In this document: positions 13,260 through 20,183 of the stretch, piece after piece
How positions within the stretch are numbered: the first letter of the stretch is position 1
Layout: each line of letters opens with the position of its first letter
Virus record (IMG/VR): IMGVR_UViG_3300009285_001223
Span: 1-25,767 of that record
DNA: 25,767 bases
Reading direction: 5' to 3' (one strand)
Origin: a virus
Notes under the pieces: generated by a model
What the model saw: only the letters and a program-made list of their open reading frames with translations
Databases searched by the model: none
What the model was told of the DNA's origin: nothing
Program-made: the position numbers and the translations under genes

Positions 13260-13979
13260 ATGCCATTCAAGAAGGGCCAAAACCGCCCCTGGCTGAAGAA
13301 GAAGAAGGAGAAGACCGTGGACAAGCCGGAGATCGTCACCAAGCCACTACAGCCGACCGTTGCCGTCGAGTCGCTCGAGGACCGACGTGAACGACACGAG
13401 GAGCCAACGAAGCCGCCCAAGGACATGAGCACAGCCGAGATCGCCGCGACCGAGAGGTACCAGGCGATCCACGGCAACAGATGGGAGCACAGGGCAGGCT
13501 CACCGCTCAATCCGAACCGGAGCCAGCTGCAGCAGATCGAACCGCTTCTGAAGGCGCACCTCAAGGTGGTCTTTGGGAAGGACTTCAACATCGGCTGGTT
13601 CATCGCCGCGGATCTCGGGGAGAGGGAAGGAGAAGGCTGGCGCGTCGCCAACATCGGCGACTTCCCTAGCGACGAGCGGAACAACCCGCTGTGGTCGGAC
13701 GGTATTGCCATGCGCTACCGGATGAAGAACCACGCCGACGGGACGATCCGATGGGGGTCGACGTCGAAGTTCTTCTTCTGCTACATCCCGACCGCCAAGA
13801 GGCTCGAGCTGAAGGCGGCCGAGAAGGCAGCGCGGGAGGCCGAGTACCACAAGGTCGTCCCGAAGAAGGAGGCCAAGGTCTTCCGTGACCCCGAGGAGTT
13901 CAACGCCAACCCCAACATGATGGAGTCCATCATCAACACCAGGCAGGAGACTGCTTCTGGTGGGAGAGTAGTGAGGTAA
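13260..13979 (+). CDS. Basic hypothetical head-module protein, 239 residues
   Basis: ATG 13260 follows the previous stop by four bases, with a weak TAGGA upstream. The N-terminus is extremely basic (MPFKKGQNRPWLKKKKEK), which could bind DNA or the inner capsid surface. The middle (residues about 85-180) is a compact domain with many Trp and Phe (GKDFNIGWFIAADLGE, DGTIRWGSTSKFFFCYIPTA). The C-terminus is helical and charged. Position between scaffold and decoration genes suggests a virion or assembly protein, but I know no family for it. Confidence 0.7.
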   Translation: MPFKKGQNRPWLKKKKEKTVDKPEIVTKPLQPTVAVESLEDRRERHEEPTKPPKDMSTAEIAATERYQAIHGNRWEHRAGSPLNPNRSQLQQIEPLLKAHLKVVFGKDFNIGWFIAADLGEREGEGWRVANIGDFPSDERNNPLWSDGIAMRYRMKNHADGTIRWGSTSKFFFCYIPTAKRLELKAAEKAAREAEYHKVVPKKEAKVFRDPEEFNANPNMMESIINTRQETASGGRVVR

Positions 13980-13982
13980 CAT

Positions 13983-14492
13983 ATGAGCTTCGCAAACAAC
14001 CCGCAGCTTCAGGGTGGGGAGTCTCCCGAGTCCGCACTCGGCCGACTGAACCACTTCCACACCGGGACCGGCACGTCGGCCTGGCTCAGCGGTGAGCTGG
14101 TCAAGCTCAGCGCCGCCACCCCGCCGGTGGCCACCGTGCTCGGCACGGCTGGCGCCCTGACCGCCACCCCAGTGGCTGGTCAGGCCCAGAAGGCCGACGG
14201 AGCCACCGCGGTGGTACAGCCGTTCATCGAGATCAACCCGAACCAGAAGTGGAAGATCAAGTGCACCAACAACGGCACGGCGGCCTTCGCTGGGTCGTTC
14301 CGGGTCGGGACCAACTACGGCCTCTACTTGGCCTCGAACGTCTGGTACGCCGACCTCAACGTCACCAACCAGGACATGGTCGTGTTCCTCGGCCCGGCGC
14401 TCGGGCACGGCGAGGCGGCGGACGGGTCGGAGAGCTCCTGGGGCTGGTTCTCCTTCATCCCGTCGGTGTGCCACCTGTCCGCAGGCATCTGA
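13983..14492 (+). CDS. Probable capsid decoration protein
   Basis: The protein has 169 residues. GTGAGG lies six bases before ATG 13983. The sequence is rich in Gly, Ala, Thr and Val (ATPPVATVLGTAGALTATPV) and ends in short beta strands (FAGSFRVGTNYGLYLASNVW, SWGWFSFIPSVCHLS). Small beta-rich proteins immediately before the major capsid gene are commonly head decoration or cement proteins that stabilise the shell. Assignment is by position and composition only. Confidence 0.55.
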   Translation: MSFANNPQLQGGESPESALGRLNHFHTGTGTSAWLSGELVKLSAATPPVATVLGTAGALTATPVAGQAQKADGATAVVQPFIEINPNQKWKIKCTNNGTAAFAGSFRVGTNYGLYLASNVWYADLNVTNQDMVVFLGPALGHGEAADGSESSWGWFSFIPSVCHLSAGI

Positions 14493-14510
14493 GGGGGGAG
14501 GAGTAGCAAC

Positions 14511-15410
14511 ATGAACACGATCACTTTTGCCAAGGCAGTCGCGCTCACCAAGTACGAGGAGCCCATGCTCATCGAGGATGGCAGGGACTCCGTCAACTGG
14601 AAGCCGCTCTTCACCCACGGGAAGATGAAGGCCAACTCCTGGCAAACCTTCCAAATCACCGGGTTTGGCGAGGCCGACCAGCGCTCCGAGCTGCAGGCGG
14701 TGACCTTCGAGGAGGCCGCGGAGCTGGACCCGATCACCTTCACGGCGATCGGGTTCGTCAAGGGCTTCGTCGTCAGCGAGGAGCTGATCGACGACAACAT
14801 CCAGATCACCAACCTCCTCGGGAAGTGGTCCACTTCGGTCGGCCGGGTCATGCGGCTCGCAAGAGAGAAGTCGGCCATGTCGATCTTCAACAACGCCTTC
14901 GACGTCGCCTACCCGGGCTGGGACGGTGTGGAGCTGTGCGGGACGCACACCACCTACTCCGGCGACACCCTGGACAACGACTTCCCGGCGACCAGCTTCG
15001 ACTGGGACACTTATTGGGACCTCATCCGGTACTTCACGTACCAGATGATCGACGAGCGCGGGCTCCCCATGAGCGCCGAGCCGTGGCAGATGGTCATGCA
15101 CCCGATCCTCCAGGAGCGGTGGGAAGCGATCATGAAGTCGCCTGGGAAGTACGACACCGGCGACAACCACGCCAACACCCTGAAGGACAAGCAGACCAAG
15201 GTCACCTTCAACCGGCACGCGTCGAGCACCACGGCGTACTTCATGATGTCGAAGGAGCAGCGCGACCACTTCCACTTCCGGATCAAGAAGGCGGTGGAAA
15301 CCAAGTGGCACGAGGCGTTCGTCAACATCGGCAAGCTCTGCCGGAACCACCAGCGGTTCGCGTTCGGGTTCTCGGACCACCGGTACATCGTGGGCAGCCC
15401 CGGGGCGTGA
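14511..15410 (+). CDS. Major capsid protein, HK97-fold
   Basis: The protein has 299 residues. GGAGGAG lies upstream of ATG 14511. Features typical of compact HK97-type capsid proteins of the Mu gpT sort are visible: an N-terminal region with beta strands (WQTFQITGFGEADQRSELQ), a long spine-like helix (LLGKWSTSVGRVMRLAREKS, near residue 103-122), then AMSIFNNAFD and a GTHTTYSGDTLDN loop. The P-domain has the WQMVMHPILQERWEAIM pattern of a surface-exposed helix, and the C-terminus has HRYIVGSPGA. Its stop is followed by a strong hairpin terminator, which fits a gene needing high, separately controlled expression. Length is at the short end for the fold. Confidence 0.85.
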   Translation: MNTITFAKAVALTKYEEPMLIEDGRDSVNWKPLFTHGKMKANSWQTFQITGFGEADQRSELQAVTFEEAAELDPITFTAIGFVKGFVVSEELIDDNIQITNLLGKWSTSVGRVMRLAREKSAMSIFNNAFDVAYPGWDGVELCGTHTTYSGDTLDNDFPATSFDWDTYWDLIRYFTYQMIDERGLPMSAEPWQMVMHPILQERWEAIMKSPGKYDTGDNHANTLKDKQTKVTFNRHASSTTAYFMMSKEQRDHFHFRIKKAVETKWHEAFVNIGKLCRNHQRFAFGFSDHRYIVGSPGA

Positions 15411-15424
15411 CCTCAACCAACCTG

Positions 15425-15451
15425 CCCCGGGGAGCTAGCCACTCCCCGGGG
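15425..15451 (+). terminator. Strong terminator hairpin after the major capsid gene
   Basis: CCCCGGGGAG (15425-15434) and CTCCCCGGGG (15442-15451) form a perfect 10-bp stem with a seven-base CTAGCCA loop, followed by TGCTTCTCTTG, which is only partly T-rich. It lies 15 bases after the capsid stop and before the ribosome site at 15465-15470. Partial termination here would raise capsid transcript levels relative to downstream genes; a 3' RNA stabiliser is the alternative. Confidence 0.7.
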
Positions 15452-15478
15452 TGCTTCTCTTGAAAGGAAGTGGGCATC

Positions 15479-17272
15479 ATGGCTGCGAACAAGTACACCC
15501 ACCACCAAGGGATCAGCGTCACGAACCCGACCTACGGCTACGCCTTCGGCGAGCTGGGCTCGGAGTTCAAGCAGGTCACCACGTCGTCCTCGACGGCCTA
15601 CGGGGTGACCAACACCTATTTCGCGATGGGCTCGAACGCCAACGCGGTCGGTTCGGCCGTGGAGATCGAGCGGGCGACCTACACCTCGGCGCACCGGGTC
15701 TACTCGGATGACGGCGGGGATTCCCTCTACGGTGCCGGGTCGGTCCCGGACCTCCGGGGGAGCCTCTCCCGGTTCCTCATCACCGCCGACCAGAGTGGTG
15801 GTGACGTCCGGCTCTTCGCTCTCATGGGGCAGCTGAAGAGTTACGACGGCGAGTGGGCCGACGAGCAGGTCGCCGGCGTCCACGGCTACCTGGAGCTGGT
15901 GCGGTCCGCGGGGACCATCAACTTCCAAGGCTACGGCGTGACGGCCGGCGTCATGTCCACCGTCGAGACCTCGGGCACCATGACCCTCGACACCAACGCG
16001 GTGATCGCCGGCGTGGCGGCCATCTCGAAGATGACCAGCGGGCTCACTCAGACCGGGAAGACCGCCGGGTTCTACGTCTCAACCTACAACACTGCGCAGT
16101 GGTCCGACGCCACGGCGCGGTCCAACTGGGGCTACGGCCTCTACGTCGACGAGGATGCGATCACCGTCTGCCCGATCCAGGTCGGGAAGTTCGTGGCCTC
16201 GGCGGCGGCGGGCGGCGGGTTCGCCGTCACCCTCACCAACTCCGCGGCGATGCGGGTCTACGGCGAGGTTACTGCGGATCTCACGTCCTCGGCCATGGTC
16301 CGGTCCATCCTGGGCCGGATGTTGGTCACCGGCGCGATCACCTCGAACGCCGAGGTCTTCGGCACGGTGGGGCAGCTCGTCAGCAAGGCGGCGACCCTCA
16401 CCCACGACAACGCTGGCGTTCTGGGAACCTTCGAGGCGCAGAGTACGGCGGTGACCATCTCGGGCACCGGCGGCGACAACTGCACGGCGGCGGTTCTCGG
16501 CCGGGTGGGCGTGACCGTCACCTCCACCACGGTCAACAGCACGGGCATCCTGGCTGGCGTCGCGGCGATGAGCAACATCACCTCGGGCTACGTCACCGTG
16601 GACTCCGGTGGCGTCCTGGCCGGCGTCTACGTCGGCCTGTTCTCGACCAAGCAGGTGTGGAGCACCGGGCTTTACATCGCCACCGCGTCGTGCACGACCG
16701 ACATCCGGCTCCAGTCCGGGGCGACCATCGAGCAGCTGACGCACCTGAAGCTCAAGACCAGCGACGACACCCACGTCATCCAGCTGAACAGCCGGAACTA
16801 CGCGGCCACCAGCGGGGACATCATCGGGTTCCAGTCGAAGCCGGCCGGCAACGCCTCGGGGACCCAGACGGTCTACGGGGCGCAGATCAGCCCGCGGTTC
16901 AACGACAACATCGACGGCGCGGCGCTCGTCGGCCTCCAGGTGGAGCCGATCCTCAAGGGCGCCACGGCAGCGGCGATCAGCGGCGACGTCCGGGGTCTCG
17001 ACGTCCGGTTGTCGGACGACGGGAACGCCGGCCACACCGTCGGGGGGATCACCTGCGGCATCGACATCTACAACAACCTGAAGTCCTCGACCTTCACCGG
17101 CGGGGTCTACGCCATCAACATCCGGGCCAACGGCGACACGCAGGCGTGGAGCGGGGCGGTGAACTTCCCGGCCGGGCTGACCGGCGCCGCTGACGGCATT
17201 GGCGCGGCGGTCTACGTCGACTGCGCCATCGGTGGTGTGGCGATGCGACTGGCCGGGAAGTACGTGAGCTGA
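15479..17272 (+). CDS. Large beta-repeat virion surface protein
   Basis: The protein has 597 residues. ATG 15479 is preferred over the GTG at 15470 because AGGAAG (15465-15470) is eight bases from it. Almost the whole length is Gly/Ala/Thr/Ser-rich with short alternating strands and loosely repeated units such as AGVAAISKMTSGLTQTGKTA and AGVAAMSNITSGYVTVDSGG, and RSILGRMLVTGAITSNAEVF. The pattern suggests a beta solenoid or repeated beta sandwich, as in head fibres or capsid decoration proteins of phages. Its place right after the major capsid gene supports a virion surface role. No enzymatic motif is seen. A tail spike is a less likely alternative. Confidence 0.7.
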   Translation: MAANKYTHHQGISVTNPTYGYAFGELGSEFKQVTTSSSTAYGVTNTYFAMGSNANAVGSAVEIERATYTSAHRVYSDDGGDSLYGAGSVPDLRGSLSRFLITADQSGGDVRLFALMGQLKSYDGEWADEQVAGVHGYLELVRSAGTINFQGYGVTAGVMSTVETSGTMTLDTNAVIAGVAAISKMTSGLTQTGKTAGFYVSTYNTAQWSDATARSNWGYGLYVDEDAITVCPIQVGKFVASAAAGGGFAVTLTNSAAMRVYGEVTADLTSSAMVRSILGRMLVTGAITSNAEVFGTVGQLVSKAATLTHDNAGVLGTFEAQSTAVTISGTGGDNCTAAVLGRVGVTVTSTTVNSTGILAGVAAMSNITSGYVTVDSGGVLAGVYVGLFSTKQVWSTGLYIATASCTTDIRLQSGATIEQLTHLKLKTSDDTHVIQLNSRNYAATSGDIIGFQSKPAGNASGTQTVYGAQISPRFNDNIDGAALVGLQVEPILKGATAAAISGDVRGLDVRLSDDGNAGHTVGGITCGIDIYNNLKSSTFTGGVYAINIRANGDTQAWSGAVNFPAGLTGAADGIGAAVYVDCAIGGVAMRLAGKYVS

Positions 17273-17281
17273 GGAGGTACC

Positions 17282-17449
17282 ATGGCACGACCGAAGAGCT
17301 ACCAGCAGGACCCGCCGACAGTCCGGCCGCCGGACCAGCCGGTGGAGCGGACCTACGAGACCGAGGACACGGCGAAGCCGTTGGCCCCGGTGGTCGTGGA
17401 GCACCCGCTGGGCGTGAACCAGGACGACGGGTCCTGGGAGCACGACTGA
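17282..17449 (+). CDS. Small Pro-rich protein, 55 residues
   Basis: This gene has AGGAGG four to five bases before ATG 17282 and ends at TGA 17447-17449. The protein starts MARPKSYQQDPPTVRPPDQP and is rich in Pro, Asp and Glu without hydrophobic core, so it is probably disordered. The start is two bases from typical operon spacing after the beta-repeat gene. Such short acidic/Pro-rich proteins sometimes link or assist head assembly, but no function can be claimed. Confidence 0.6.
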   Translation: MARPKSYQQDPPTVRPPDQPVERTYETEDTAKPLAPVVVEHPLGVNQDDGSWEHD

Positions 17450-17460
17450 GATGAACTGTT

Positions 17461-17513
17461 CCCCCACCCTAGGGTCGCACCCGAAGAGCGGTTCCCGGCC
17501 GCCTGGGTGGGGG
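17461..17513 (+). terminator. Long GC-rich stem-loop, possible terminator or RNA processing site
   Basis: CCCCCACCC (17461-17469) is complementary to GGGTGGGGG (17505-17513), a 9-bp stem with a 35-base loop. A second small hairpin, GTCCC-GAAC-GGGAC (17528-17541), sits just before the ribosome site of the next gene. The 105-base gap is the longest within this part of the rightward operon except near the capsid gene, and both hairpins fall in it. No U-tract follows. Confidence 0.4.
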
Positions 17514-17554
17514 GCAATTCCGGGGGAGTCCCGAACGGGACGGGAGAGGCCGAC

Positions 17555-17875
17555 ATGAAACTGAGCATCAAGGACCGCATCGTCATCATGGACTGCCTGC
17601 CAGCGCAGGGGAACCTGACCGATTATCGGACACTGCACCAGCTCCGAATGAAGCTGGCGCTCACCGACGAGGAGCGCGAGGCCGCGGGCTTCAAGGTGGT
17701 CCCCTCACCGGATGGCAAGGGCCAGTCCTTCGCGTGGGAGACGGACGTCGTCAAGGACGTCGACATCGCCGGTCACACCCAGAAGCTCGTCTGCGAGTCG
17801 CTGAAGCGGCTCGACACCGAGGGCCGGGTGAACGACCAGAACATCAGCCTGTTCGAGAAGTTCGGCATGGAGTAG
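17555..17875 (+). CDS. Conserved small phage protein, 106 residues
   Basis: ATG 17555 is preceded by GGGAGAGG with five bases spacing; the open frame extends upstream but lacks a site. The pattern KLSIKDRIVIMDCLPAQGN (residues 2-20), HQLRMKLALTDEEREAAGFK in the middle and LVCESLKRLDTEGR with a final SLFEKFG resembles small proteins I have seen scattered through tailed-phage structural regions, whose function is unknown. It is helical with a short strand pair. Position suggests a head-tail role. The family match is from memory of pattern, not a search. Confidence 0.7.
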   Translation: MKLSIKDRIVIMDCLPAQGNLTDYRTLHQLRMKLALTDEEREAAGFKVVPSPDGKGQSFAWETDVVKDVDIAGHTQKLVCESLKRLDTEGRVNDQNISLFEKFGME

Positions 17876-17878
17876 GCA

Positions 17879-18658
17879 GTGCCTCAGATCGAGATCTGCG
17901 ACGAGTGCGGAGGTGAGTGGCCTCGGGCGGAGCTTGTCCGCAAGATGCGGGCGTGGGGCTACACCGAGGGCGCCAACTACCTCCTCTACTCGTCGTACAG
18001 CTCGGCGTTCTGGACGGTGGACGGAGCCGTGGACGCCGGGCGGATCTCGATGGGGCTCTATGCCCAGCACTACCGGCCGACGATCACCAAGGCCGGAGTC
18101 GTGACGGAGGCGCGGGGGTCCCAGACCTGGACCGGGTCTGGGACCGCTCGCACCACCACCGCCACGGACATCTCGGGGCTGACCAACCTCATGCTGATCT
18201 TCAACGTCGGGGCCTACCATGCCCAGCCGGCCGCCCAGCAGCTCACCGCAGTGGTGGGCATGACCAACGCCGCCGGTGACACTTTCGAGGCCCTGCGGAC
18301 GCAGGTCGTCAAGGGCGGGCAGATGGTCTGGGTGTCGGTGCCAGTGGCAGACCTCGATGCCGGCGTCACGCCTGACCCGGCCTCGGCCTATTTTTACTGC
18401 GACGTGACCATCACCGGGGCCTCGAGCAAGTGGTGGTTCGACGGCGCGCTGGTCTGCGACGCGACGCGGGTCCCGACGCACCGGCCGATCACCAAGGGGG
18501 CGTCGGTGGTGAAGGTCGGCCACGGCTTCGCCTGGAAGATTCCCGTGCTGTGCCCCAGCTGCGGCAAGGCCGAGTTCCTCCTGAAACCCTCCGAGCGCTA
18601 CGGGGACTTCCGCCAGGCCGACTGGGTGGAAATCCGCAGCGAGATTGAGAGCCTCTGA
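17879..18658 (+). CDS. Zinc-ribbon ends around a beta-sandwich domain
   Basis: The protein has 259 residues. The GTG at 17879 is the start: GGAG lies seven bases upstream and the N-terminal knuckle begins at once. C7-x2-C10 near the N-terminus and C225-x2-C228 near the C-terminus could together form one four-cysteine zinc site, with the whole central domain inserted between the two halves. The centre (about residues 75-215) has strands such as TTTATDISGLTNLMLIFNVG and QMVWVSVPVADLD, resembling carbohydrate-binding beta sandwiches. It lies between a conserved small phage gene and the adaptor candidate, so it is probably a virion protein. Function is inferred only weakly. Confidence 0.7.
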   Translation: MPQIEICDECGGEWPRAELVRKMRAWGYTEGANYLLYSSYSSAFWTVDGAVDAGRISMGLYAQHYRPTITKAGVVTEARGSQTWTGSGTARTTTATDISGLTNLMLIFNVGAYHAQPAAQQLTAVVGMTNAAGDTFEALRTQVVKGGQMVWVSVPVADLDAGVTPDPASAYFYCDVTITGASSKWWFDGALVCDATRVPTHRPITKGASVVKVGHGFAWKIPVLCPSCGKAEFLLKPSERYGDFRQADWVEIRSEIESL

Positions 18659-19359
18659 TGGCACGGATGACGGCGCTCGACCATGTGACCTTCCTGCGGA
18701 AGAGGATGGGGAACCCGACGACCGCGGAGTGGGACGACGACGACCTCCTCCGGATGGTCAACCTCGCGCAGCTCCGAATTGCCGCGTCGCTGGCGGCGGC
18801 GCAGAGGCTCCGCGAGTTGGAGACCTCCGGCGACATCACCACTGCGGCACAAGTCGTCGAGACGCACTACGAGCTGCCGACCGACGTGCTCTACATCACC
18901 GCGGTGCAGAACATCACCGACGGCATCCCCATGGACCCGCTCAACCGCTGGGAGTACGCCAAGCGCACCGCCGGGTCGATCCAGACCGGAAGCCCGACGC
19001 ACTACCTGGAGTCGGGAGTCGGGAGCAACGGCGTCAAGGCGCTGGTTTTCTGGCAAGAATCCGACGGGGTCTACACCATCCGGGTCTGGTACGTCGCCCA
19101 GCCGGCGGCCCTGGTGCTCAGCCCGACGCCGACGTCGTCCGACCTCCCCGAGGACTTCGACGAGGTGATCCTCGACATGGCGACGGAGATCGGGAAGACC
19201 TGGAACGAGGACGTCCAGGGCGGCGCGGCGGAGCGGGCGAGGGGCTCTGAGACCGGCGGGGCCGTCGCCACCGGCAACCGGCCGGTGGCCCCGAAGGTCA
19301 GCCGGTCGCTCGACTCGGTGGTGGGGCCGGGGACGCGGCTCCGTAGGGGCGGGCGATGA
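18658..19359 (+). CDS. Probable head-tail adaptor protein
   Basis: The protein has 233 residues, ATG 18658 overlapping the previous stop. N-terminal helices (LDHVTFLRKRMGNPTTAEW, DDLLRMVNLAQLRIAASLAA) are followed by a beta region (THYELPTDVLYITAVQNI; VYTIRVWYVAQPAALVLSP) and a helix LPEDFDEVILDMATEIGKTW. That order, with the acidic FDEVILD helix, is typical of adaptor proteins that join portal and tail in short-tailed phages. The C-terminus is Gly/Arg-rich and disordered. It lies between the capsid block and the large tail protein, as expected. Assignment moderately secure. Confidence 0.65.
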   Translation: MARMTALDHVTFLRKRMGNPTTAEWDDDDLLRMVNLAQLRIAASLAAAQRLRELETSGDITTAAQVVETHYELPTDVLYITAVQNITDGIPMDPLNRWEYAKRTAGSIQTGSPTHYLESGVGSNGVKALVFWQESDGVYTIRVWYVAQPAALVLSPTPTSSDLPEDFDEVILDMATEIGKTWNEDVQGGAAERARGSETGGAVATGNRPVAPKVSRSLDSVVGPGTRLRRGGR

Positions 19360-20183
19360 CCGACTTCAAGTTCCCCAAGGGCCACGCCCGGGGGCTGAAG
19401 AGCTTCGCCTCGACGCTGCCGCAGCTGCTGTCTGACGACCCGGCGGTGCAGCAGGAGGTCATGAGCTTCCTGGAGTGCCTGGCGTTCAAGACCGACCTGA
19501 AGGGCGTGAACCTCCTCGAGACGCCGAAGGGGGTCACGCAGGCCGACCTCGCGAAGACTCTCGGAGGAGCGACGGAGATCGACCTCGTCACCGACGACGA
19601 CGTGGACACCGGGCCGGACCCTGAGCCCGAGGAGAGTCTCTACGAGCCGCACGTCAGCTTCCTGAAGTGCGTCATGGGGTACTCACAGGGGGCCGTGCTC
19701 AACGAGCGGACGCTGGGCGCCACATGGGAGCACAACCTGACCAACGTCCCCCAGGCGGAGCACGAAACGCTCGACGGACTCGACCTGACAGCGGGGACGT
19801 TCACGGCGCCGACCGAGGGTGTTTACCTCATCACGTTGGATGCCCAGATCTTCTGGAACTGGGCTTACTGGCCAGTGCAGGCGATCCCCGACGTGACCAA
19901 CCCGACCGAGCTGTACTGGCTGGGTGAGATCGCGGTCAACGGCACTCAGTACGCAGCGTTCGAGAACGCCACCAACACCTGCTTCGCCGCGACAGGGAAC
20001 GGGACTGGCCCGCTCCGTCAGTTCTCCTTGGCGTACACCGTGCTGCTCTACCTGGGCGACGTCGTCACCTTCTCCATCCAGCAGGACAACGACATGAACT
20101 ACGACGCCGACTCGTTTTTCCAGTTCGGGATCACTCTCATCTCCGACCGCTTCGCCGACCCCGAGGAGAAGCTCTACCCATGA
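19356..20183 (+). CDS. C1q/TNF-like jelly-roll virion protein
   Basis: The protein has 275 residues, starting at ATG 19356 in an ATGA overlap. Residues 1-95 are helical and end in an acidic linker (TDDDVDTGPDPEPEESLYEP). Residues about 115-268 have the C1q-like order: a GTFTAPTEGVYLITLDAQI strand pair near residues 147-165, then VLLYLGDVVTFSIQQDNDM and a final FFQFGITLIS strand. C1q-like trimers occur at tips of phage fibres and in surface adhesins. I infer an anchor helix plus a binding head, probably a fibre or receptor-binding protein. The overlap with the large tail protein gene supports a shared role. Confidence 0.65.
   Translation: MTDFKFPKGHARGLKSFASTLPQLLSDDPAVQQEVMSFLECLAFKTDLKGVNLLETPKGVTQADLAKTLGGATEIDLVTDDDVDTGPDPEPEESLYEPHVSFLKCVMGYSQGAVLNERTLGATWEHNLTNVPQAEHETLDGLDLTAGTFTAPTEGVYLITLDAQIFWNWAYWPVQAIPDVTNPTELYWLGEIAVNGTQYAAFENATNTCFAATGNGTGPLRQFSLAYTVLLYLGDVVTFSIQQDNDMNYDADSFFQFGITLISDRFADPEEKLYP

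Noticed and set aside
13500-15416. 638-codon minus-strand open frame
   Set aside because: It lies entirely opposite the well-supported capsid, decoration and basic protein genes and reads as an Arg/Val/Asp-rich shadow typical of GC-rich DNA.
17451-17558. 35-codon ORF in the hairpin leader, ending in ATGA overlap with the gene at 17555
   Set aside because: Passes through both hairpins, Pro/Gly/Arg-rich with no clear ribosome site; leader peptide possible but unsupported.
16079-17638. 519-codon minus-strand open frame
   Set aside because: Shadow of the beta-repeat gene and its small downstream neighbour; no ribosome site or domain.
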